A stretch of 11,749 bases of DNA, from the NCBI GenBank assembly GCA_938008425.1, contig CALLKH010000171.1, forward strand, positions 1-11,749, read 5' to 3'. Below are positions 6,802 through 11,749 of the stretch, piece after piece; position 1 is the first letter of the stretch, and every line of letters starts with the position of its first letter. A model generated the notes under the pieces. The model was not told where the DNA came from, did not search any database, and was given only the letters and a program-made list of their open reading frames with translations. Source of the DNA: an uncultured Planctomycetaceae bacterium (GTDB taxonomy: Bacteria > Planctomycetota > Phycisphaerae > UBA1845 > UTPLA1). The translations under genes were made by a program, and so were the position numbers.

Positions 6802-7368
6802 ATGATCAAATGGGTTCTCGGACTGACCTTCATGACCGTCGCGATTTTCGCCGTCGATTCCGTGATTCGACGACGGCGCAAGCGGGCGCGCGGCCAGGAG
6901 GCGGCGAAGTGCTATCGCGAGGCGAGCCTCGATCAGCGCGAGGCGGTGCTTGTGGCGCTGACACGGAATTCGCCGGAGACCGCGCTCGGGTGGTATCTCC
7001 TCGGCGCCATGCAACTGCGCGGCGGGCGGATTCGAGAGGCGGCGCGATCGTTCGGAATGGCGCATCACCGCGAATGCAACCTGGAGTCCGCGGCGCTGTT
7101 GACCTTTGCATGCCTGAAGGCGCGTGAAGGAGAGGATTGCGATCTGATTGAACAAGTCCTGACGACCTGGGTGGAGATGCGTCGGCCGGACCTGGCTGCT
7201 TCGGCGGAGGATCGCAGGGCGATGGAATGCCTTGCGGAGCCGGACTGCCCCGAGGGTCTTACAGTCCTGGGTAAGCTGCTCTGGTCGGTCTGCGACGGCG
7301 CGAACCGCGCCAGGCTGATGGCGGCGATCTCCGACCGGAACGAACAGTTCGCCGCACTACGCACCTAG
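6802..7368 (+). CDS. Membrane-anchored TPR-like protein of unknown function
   Basis: This 188-aa protein has an N-terminal hydrophobic helix (about 3-22) followed at once by an Arg/Lys-rich stretch (23-30), so it is probably anchored in the inner membrane with its body in the cytoplasm. Residues about 61-94 look like a tetratricopeptide-type helix pair (A-x-G-W-Y-x-L-G-A-x-x-L-R-G-G-R-I-R-E-A-A-R-x-F pattern), and flanking helices may add degenerate repeats. TPR units bind other proteins, so a scaffold role is possible, but nothing gives a partner. The ATG at 6802 has only a weak upstream purine stretch (AAGAGAA, about 10 bases away). No gene close by on the same strand suggests an operon. 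Confidence 0.75.
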   Translation: MIKWVLGLTFMTVAIFAVDSVIRRRRKRARGQEAAKCYREASLDQREAVLVALTRNSPETALGWYLLGAMQLRGGRIREAARSFGMAHHRECNLESAALLTFACLKAREGEDCDLIEQVLTTWVEMRRPDLAASAEDRRAMECLAEPDCPEGLTVLGKLLWSVCDGANRARLMAAISDRNEQFAALRT

Positions 7369-7406
7369 TCGCGCCAAGCCATCTGTCGCCGCCGCAATTC
7401 AATCGA

Positions 7407-7446
7407 ATCAAAGAAACAGGCCCCGGACTGAGTTGTCCGAGGCCTG
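7407..7446 (-). terminator. Intrinsic terminator behind the rhodanese lipoprotein gene
   Basis: CAGGCC-CCGGAC at 7417-7428 pairs with GTCC-GAGGCCTG at 7435-7446, giving a 12-position stem with a single C-A mismatch and the loop TGAGTT. On the minus strand the stem is followed by TTTCTTTGATT, the T-rich tail expected of a Rho-independent terminator. It lies about 135 bp beyond the rhodanese stop and may also slow plus-strand transcription coming from the TPR gene. Confidence 0.7.
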
Positions 7447-7579
7447 CATGCTGACTACTCTACGCGTTCGCGGACGACGCAAACCGCCGTGTTCCGCGAA
7501 AGGTATTGAAACGAGTTATTCCAGCATCATGCGTCGAGGCGCCGGCCCCGACATCACGAGGCAGAATGTCACGATGGCG

Positions 7580-7984
7580 TTATTGGGCGCCGGTGGCGAC
7601 TTCCTGCCCCGCGGCCTTCCAGTCGGCGATGCCGCCCTTGTAGACCCAGACGTTGGTGTAGCCCCAGTTGGCGGCCTTGTTGGCGGCCATGTCACTGGCC
7701 GGACACTGCTTGCTGCCGCAGTAGAACACGACGGGCTTGGACTTGTCTTGCGGAAGCATCTCCGGCGTCATCTTCTCGACGCCCACATCCTTGGCCGCGG
7801 GAACGTGACCCTTGGAATAGCTGTCGGTTCCGCGGGCATCGATGACCACCACCTCGCCCGAGGCCATCTTGGCCTTGAGATCATCGGCGCTCTTCACCTG
7901 CTGAATCTGGTGGCCGCCGCCGCTGCAGCCTGAGACCAGAAGAAAGAGACCTGCGACGGTGCTGAATGCGATTCGAGTCTTCAT
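7580..7984 (-). CDS. Single-domain rhodanese-like lipoprotein
   Basis: This 134-aa protein has a lipoprotein signal with the lipobox V-S-G-C (lipidated Cys20) and a rhodanese fold from about residue 28 to 126. Typical elements are VVVIDARGTDSYSKGHVPAA (45-64), the active-site loop starting at Cys89 in VVFYCGSKQCPAS and the C-terminal GY-x-N-V-W-V-Y-K-G-G-I-A-D-W motif (108-122). Cys89 is the expected persulfide-carrying residue; a second Cys94 in the same loop could form a disulfide with it. Export places it outside the cytoplasm, so sulfur transfer or a redox role in the envelope is inferred; the acceptor is unknown. The ATG at 7984 is supported by AGGAA about 6 bases upstream. A stem-loop terminator lies downstream. 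Confidence 0.92.
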   Translation of the reverse strand: MKTRIAFSTVAGLFLLVSGCSGGGHQIQQVKSADDLKAKMASGEVVVIDARGTDSYSKGHVPAAKDVGVEKMTPEMLPQDKSKPVVFYCGSKQCPASDMAANKAANWGYTNVWVYKGGIADWKAAGQEVATGAQ

Positions 7985-8123
7985 GGAAATTCCTGTACTC
8001 CTGAGTAAAAGTGATCAAGGCGGCGCCGGAAAGGACTGGCCGCCGGGTGTATGAGCGAATGATAGGCAGGCCGCAAGCCGAGGCCAACCTGAGCTTCCGA
8101 CCAAAAAAGCCCGAAATGGCCCA

Positions 8124-9236
8124 TCAGATCTCGATCAGCGTTTTCGGCGTCTTTGTCAGGTTCTCAAACCCCGTCTCGGTGATCGCCACCATGTCCTCGA
8201 TCCGCACGCCGCCCCAGCCGGGGTAGTAGAGGCCCGGCTCAACGGTGAAGACCATGCCGGGCAAGACCTTGTTTTGGAAGGTCGGCTTGATGCGCGGGTC
8301 CTCGTGGATGGCGAGGCCCACGCCGTGGCCGGTGCCGTGCATGAAGGCGTCGGCGCAGCCTTTGTCCTTGAAATAGTCGCGGCAGCAGGCGTCAAGATCG
8401 TGGCACGTCGCCCCGGGCTTGATGTGCTTGAGGCAGTTGAGCTGCGCCTGAAGGACGAGGTCGTACACCTCGCGATGGCGGTCGTTGGCCTTGCCCATGA
8501 CGAGCATGCGGGTCATGTCGCCGCAGTAGCCGTGATAGACCGAACCGAAATCGAGCAGGACCATCTGGCCCTTTTCGAGTTTGCGCTTCGGATCGGGCGT
8601 GTAGTGCGGCCGTGCGCCGGTTTCACCGAATGCGACGATCGGCGCGAAGCTGTTGCCCTCGCTGTTCTTGCGGAGGAACGAGTCGATCTCGAATGCCACG
8701 TCGCGCTCCGAAAGCCCCGGCTTGATCCAGCCCGTGATGTGCGTGAAGCAGTCGCCAGTGATGTCCTGCGCCTTGCGAATCAGGTCGACTTCCTCCTTGG
8801 TCTTGATGAGCCGCAGGCCGAGCGGCACCTGCTGGGCCGGCTTCACCTCCATGTCGGAGAGATTCTCCATCAGGCCGAGGGCGTCGTTGTAGAGCAGCGC
8901 GTCGGATTCGAAGCCGATCGTCTTTTTGCCCGTGCCGATGATCGCGCGAATGGCGTCGGCGATGATCTTTGCGGTCGTCGGCGAATCGATCTTTCGCGGC
9001 TTGATGCCGGGGAGTTCCTGCGCGCCGGCGATGTATCGGCCGTCGCAGAGGAGGTGGATTTCACCCTTGTAGGCGAGGACAAACCCCTCCGGGTCGCCGA
9101 AGGACTGAACCTCGCCGGGCATTGTGGAGTGAAACCCGGCGATGTACTGGACGTTCTTCGGGTTGGTGATGAAGAGTGCGTCGAGGCCGGCGGCGGCGGT
9201 GGCGTCCATCAGCTTTTTGGTTCGCGTGGCGTCCAT
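8124..9236 (-). CDS. M24 family metallopeptidase (Xaa-Pro aminopeptidase / prolidase type)
   Basis: This 370-aa cytosolic enzyme is predicted to release the N-terminal residue before proline, or to cleave Xaa-Pro dipeptides, using two divalent metals. A creatinase-type N-terminal domain (about 5-135) precedes the pita-bread catalytic domain (about 145-365). All five metal ligands are visible: Asp229 (LLDFG), Asp240 (CGDMTR), His304 (GTGHGVG), Glu333 (VEPGLY) and Glu347 (RIEDM). Supporting histidines are present in ARPHY (His211) and AIHEDP (His311). Its length fits short bacterial PepQ/YpdF-type members, and I do not assign a specific symbol. The ATG at 9236 is chosen because AAAGGAG lies 7 bases upstream; an in-frame start at 9317 would add 27 poorly structured residues. 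A run of six T follows the stop on the minus strand with only a very weak hairpin. Confidence 0.95.
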   Translation of the reverse strand: MDATRTKKLMDATAAAGLDALFITNPKNVQYIAGFHSTMPGEVQSFGDPEGFVLAYKGEIHLLCDGRYIAGAQELPGIKPRKIDSPTTAKIIADAIRAIIGTGKKTIGFESDALLYNDALGLMENLSDMEVKPAQQVPLGLRLIKTKEEVDLIRKAQDITGDCFTHITGWIKPGLSERDVAFEIDSFLRKNSEGNSFAPIVAFGETGARPHYTPDPKRKLEKGQMVLLDFGSVYHGYCGDMTRMLVMGKANDRHREVYDLVLQAQLNCLKHIKPGATCHDLDACCRDYFKDKGCADAFMHGTGHGVGLAIHEDPRIKPTFQNKVLPGMVFTVEPGLYYPGWGGVRIEDMVAITETGFENLTKTPKTLIEI

Positions 9237-9675
9237 GTCGGGGCTCCTTTGGGATGATTTGCAGCGACGGCAGTCTGGATCGATTGCCATCGATTCCTGG
9301 CCAGATCCATTGCACATCGATTGTTCAAGACGAGATTTTGACGGCGCGGACGCAGGTTGGCAAATGCGGCCCCCCGGAATGGAACTGTCGGCAAATCAAC
9401 TCAATTCCTCGGCCAGTTCGGTGGCCATCGGCCCTGTAGCTGAATCTGAGCGTCAATCGCGGCGCATGCGGGCAGTCGATGCGGGCATGGCCGTCCCGGC
9501 GCCCTGCCACGACCCATTTCACGAGAATTCGAATTGAAGCATGCCCGATCAGGATTCGTTCGACGAGCTCACGCCCGGGTCATTCCATGCAACGACGCAA
9601 ATGGGAACGGACGGCAAGCCTAGAAGTCGATGTCGTGCGAAAGACACTGACAGAACCACGTTGGAGATCAAAGTC
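9237..9675. other. Gene-free junction between the peptidase gene and the phage-type cassette
   Basis: This stretch of about 440 bp holds the divergent upstream regions of the M24 gene and the protease/scaffold gene. The protease frame stays open back to an ATG at 9541, but the added 45 residues match nothing I know. Small structures seen are a GGCCA/TGGCC hairpin at 9411-9426 and a 9-base direct repeat, ATGCGGGCA, at 9466-9474 and 9479-9487. I see no integrase, tRNA gene or clear attachment site. Confidence 0.5.
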
Positions 9676-10698
9676 ATGACAACTCAAGTGCAGGACGCGG
9701 CGGACCAGCTTCGGGTGGTGCTGGAGTCGTCGCCGGTGGAGGCGGTCGTCGCGGCGGCCGGCTCGGGCGCTCCGCAACGAATTCTGATCGTGCCCTGGGG
9801 CGAGGTGCGAAGCGACGCGGGCTCGTTCGTGATGGACGACGGCGCCGCAGACTCGGCCATCGCGGCGTTCACCGAGCATGGCACCGACCTTCCCATCGAC
9901 TACGAGCATCAGACGCTCGGCGGCGCGTACAGTTCGCCGACCGGACAGGCGCCGGCGGCGGGCTGGGTGACTTCACTCGCCAAGGTGTCGCCGAGCGACG
10001 CGGGGCGCGACGGCGCACCCGCGGAGCCCGGCCTGTGGGGTAACGTCTCGTGGACGGGCGACGGCGCGGAGCGGCTGGCCAGTCGCCAGTATCGGTATCT
10101 CTCGCCGGTGGCACTGGTCAGAAAGCGCGACAGGCGGCTGGTCGGCCTGCACTCCGCGGCGCTGACCAACAAGCCTGCGATCGTGGGCATGCGGCCGATC
10201 GTCAACCGGGCCGCCGACGGCGCGGCCGCGACCTCCGGCGATGCCGGCGACAGCGCCGCTTCGGAAGTGCATCTTTCGGCGCTTCGCATCGCGCTGGCAC
10301 TCGAACCGACGGCCGAAGCCGCCCTGGTCCTTCGAAGCGCGGTCAGCCGGATTCGTGAGCTCGAAACCGCCGAGCGGCGGCGCGGCGCGGAGGATCGCGT
10401 GGCGGCGGCGATGTCCGAGGGAAAGCTGGCCGTCTCTCAGAGGGATTGGGCCATCGCATTGGCACTCCGCGATCCAATGGAGTTTGAACGGTGGGCTGCC
10501 GACGCGCCGGTCATCGTCCTTCCGGGAAGAATCGATCCGCCGACGGGACACGCGGCGGGCGACGCTTCCGCGGCCGTTCATCGTGCGGCGGAAGCCTCGG
10601 CTCGCGAGGAGTGGCGCTCGCATCGCGCGTTTCTCGAGAAGCTCTGCGGCGAGGAGGCCTACGTGGCGTGCGCGCTGCGGCACCCTGTCGCATCCTGA
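9676..10698 (+). CDS. Mu-like phage head protease/scaffold (gpI family)
   Basis: This 340-aa protein matches the layout of the Mu gpI family, which processes the head scaffold during capsid assembly. Family features are the I-D-Y-E-H-Q motif (74-79, with His78 a probable catalytic residue), A-A-G-W-V (94-98), the region 120-145 (L-W-G-N-V-S-W-T through L-A-S-R-Q-Y-R-Y-L-S-P) and L-H-S-A-A-L-T-N-K-P-A-I (158-169). The remainder (about 195-340) is Ala/Arg/Glu-rich and probably forms helices, as expected of the scaffold part; it carries a D-W-A-x-x-L-A-L-R-D-P-M-E-F segment (257-270) of the kind seen in these proteins. The ATG at 9676 is preferred, with GGAG 9 bases upstream; the frame is open back to an ATG at 9541. 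The next structural gene starts 113 bp downstream on the same strand. Confidence 0.85.
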   Translation: MTTQVQDAADQLRVVLESSPVEAVVAAAGSGAPQRILIVPWGEVRSDAGSFVMDDGAADSAIAAFTEHGTDLPIDYEHQTLGGAYSSPTGQAPAAGWVTSLAKVSPSDAGRDGAPAEPGLWGNVSWTGDGAERLASRQYRYLSPVALVRKRDRRLVGLHSAALTNKPAIVGMRPIVNRAADGAAATSGDAGDSAASEVHLSALRIALALEPTAEAALVLRSAVSRIRELETAERRRGAEDRVAAAMSEGKLAVSQRDWAIALALRDPMEFERWAADAPVIVLPGRIDPPTGHAAGDASAAVHRAAEASAREEWRSHRAFLEKLCGEEAYVACALRHPVAS

Positions 10699-10811
10699 CG
10701 CACTTCCATCGCGACTCCGCAATTCGAAACTCAGTTGGCGAGATTCATGGGTCGGCCGGCGCGCGGCAGCCGTCGCGCGAGCAGCGCCGTTCAATCGAGA
10801 GGGAGACCATC

Positions 10812-11567
10812 ATGGCATTGACGAAGAATCGGGAATTGAATCGATACGTGGATCAGGAATTGCGCGCCTACGGCGTCGCATCGGGGGCGCTCATCTTCAA
10901 GGGCGCCTTCGTCGGCGTGGAGCGGTCGTCCGGATTCGTCCGCAACCTGGCACCCGGCGATCTGTTCGCCGGCATCGCGTACGAGGAAGTCGACAACACC
11001 GGCGGTGCGGCCGGCGCGATGACGATTCGCGTCTACACCGAGGGCGATTTCGTGCTGCCCATCTCCGCGATGGGCCAGACGCTCGTCGGGGCGTCGGTCT
11101 ATGCCGTCGACAACGAAACGATCACGGCGGCGCCCGTCGCCGGAGCGTCGATGGTCGGCGTATTCCTCGCGCCGATCTCGTCAAGCATCGGCATCATTCG
11201 GATTCTGCCGGCCGGTGCGCAACTCGTGGAGCTGGCGGTTCACCTGCCGATCGTGAGCTCCACGACCGTCGCCAACACGCACGTCATGTTGATCCCGCAG
11301 CGCCCCATTCGGATCATCAGCGCCCAGGTCGCCTTTCGAATCGTGCCGGACCAGGGGCTTCTGGACATCGGAACCACGCCGGCCGATCCGGACCAGATGG
11401 TCGACGCCTTCAGCCTCAACACGCTGTCGGCGAACACGCCCGCGCTGCTTCCGCTGGTCAGCCGCACCTTCGCGGCCGGCGCGCCGATCTATGCGAAGGT
11501 CGGGCAGGCGACAACCACCGCGGGACAGAACGGAATGGTGTCGATCCGCTACGTCGAGCTGCCGTGA
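10812..11567 (+). CDS. Phage head cement/decoration-like protein with an extra C-terminal beta-rich domain
   Basis: This 251-aa protein begins with a domain (about 1-133) that resembles capsid cement proteins found next to Mu-like head genes. The recognisable pattern is N-R-E-L-N-R-Y-V-D-Q-E-L-R, then L-I-F-K-G-A-F-V-G-V, then A-G-D-L-F-A-G-I-A-Y-E-E-V-D-N-T-G-G-A-A-G, then R-V-Y-T-E-G-D-F. I recall this pattern from phage proteins but cannot search to confirm it. Residues about 136-251 are a second Ala/Val/Thr-rich segment of alternating beta-strand character without a family I recognise. No signal peptide or transmembrane helix is visible. The ATG at 10812 has the strong ribosome binding site AGGGAG 7 bases upstream; the frame is open further upstream but without a good start signal. 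By position it lies between the protease and a following gene that is probably the major capsid protein. Confidence 0.75.
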   Translation: MALTKNRELNRYVDQELRAYGVASGALIFKGAFVGVERSSGFVRNLAPGDLFAGIAYEEVDNTGGAAGAMTIRVYTEGDFVLPISAMGQTLVGASVYAVDNETITAAPVAGASMVGVFLAPISSSIGIIRILPAGAQLVELAVHLPIVSSTTVANTHVMLIPQRPIRIISAQVAFRIVPDQGLLDIGTTPADPDQMVDAFSLNTLSANTPALLPLVSRTFAAGAPIYAKVGQATTTAGQNGMVSIRYVELP

Positions 11568-11732
11568 CGACGACCGTGGCGCGCGTCGGCGCATCTCGGA
11601 ATAGAGGTATCAGGATGCCTCAGTCGAGGCACTCTTATTAGACCCAAGAAACGCGGGCGATGCCGGTTCAGACCATCACCGAAATCCGGAGGTGCAAGCG
11701 CCCTCCGATCAGCATGCAAGGAGCGATTCAAC

Positions 11733-11749
11733 ATGGCAATCATCAACAC
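11733..11749 (+). CDS. Start of a further gene, cut by the window edge (probably major capsid protein)
   Basis: An ATG at 11733 is preceded by AAGGAG with 9 bases between them, a good ribosome binding site. Only the first five codons (MAIIN) are inside the window. In Mu-like head operons the major head subunit follows the protease and small head proteins, so capsid is the expected product, but five residues cannot prove it. Confidence 0.5.

Noticed and set aside
8101..8123. Terminator behind the M24 gene
   Set aside because: There is a run of six T on the minus strand but only about three base pairs of stem in front of it.
8274..9257. 327-codon plus-strand frame antisense to the M24 peptidase
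   Set aside because: The minus strand has all five M24 metal ligands and an ideal ribosome binding site; the plus frame has only repetitive Val/Ala/Arg/Gly composition.
11614..11640. Eight-codon open frame with hairpin GCCTC/GAGGC after the cement-like gene
   Set aside because: The frame is too short to support as a gene, and the 5-bp stem followed by ACTCTTATTA is too weak to call a terminator.
10241..11641. 466-codon plus-strand frame over the phage-type genes
   Set aside because: It runs out of frame through the protease end and the cement-like gene, is very Arg/Ser-rich and has no domain; the in-register genes have proper start signals.
1..11749. CRISPR arrays, insertion sequences, toxin-antitoxin pairs or restriction systems
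   Set aside because: No regularly spaced repeats, transposase motifs or recognisable genes of these kinds were seen on either strand.

Overview
The window looks like a piece of a GC-rich bacterial chromosome. Planctomycetota (for example Phycisphaerae) is my best guess. It rests on the mix of genes (HAMP-GGDEF and HPt/receiver signalling, small lipoproteins, a TPR membrane protein), the high GC content, long spurious antisense ORFs and a tRNA gene without an encoded CCA. No rRNA or other phylogenetic marker is present, so this is inference.

Layout. Left part (1-2422): a short degenerate receiver-domain protein, a convergent tRNA-His gene, a roughly 380-bp gene-free stretch with a repeated AGGTCCGAAA motif, and a membrane-bound diguanylate cyclase (sensor-HAMP-GGDEF). 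Middle left (2602-4573): an inositol-monophosphatase-family phosphatase, followed within 4 bp by a lipoprotein of the ectonucleotide pyrophosphatase/phosphodiesterase (alkaline phosphatase superfamily) type. Centre, minus strand (6488 down to 4576): an HPt protein, a PleD-like receiver-GGDEF response regulator 7 bp behind it, then a GAF-fold free methionine-(R)-sulfoxide reductase. These three lie in one direction with short gaps and may be one operon linking phosphorelay, c-di-GMP and redox repair. Middle right: a plus-strand TPR-like membrane protein (6802-7368), then a minus-strand rhodanese lipoprotein (7580-7984) with a stem-loop terminator behind it, and a minus-strand M24 aminopeptidase P family enzyme (8124-9236).

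Right part (9676 to the edge): a Mu-like phage head-morphogenesis segment on the plus strand. It holds a Mu gpI-type protease/scaffold, a cement (decoration)-like protein with an extra C-terminal domain, and the first codons of a further gene with a good ribosome binding site, which by gene order is probably the major capsid protein. No terminase, portal, integrase or transposase lies upstream. The cassette starts about 440 bp from an ordinary housekeeping gene, so it is a decayed or rearranged prophage, a domesticated capsid locus, or the edge of an unusually organised element continuing to the right.

Two c-di-GMP synthases, both with intact catalytic and inhibitory sites, within 5 kb make the left two thirds a signalling-rich but otherwise ordinary chromosomal region. 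The phage-type cassette is the main accessory feature.
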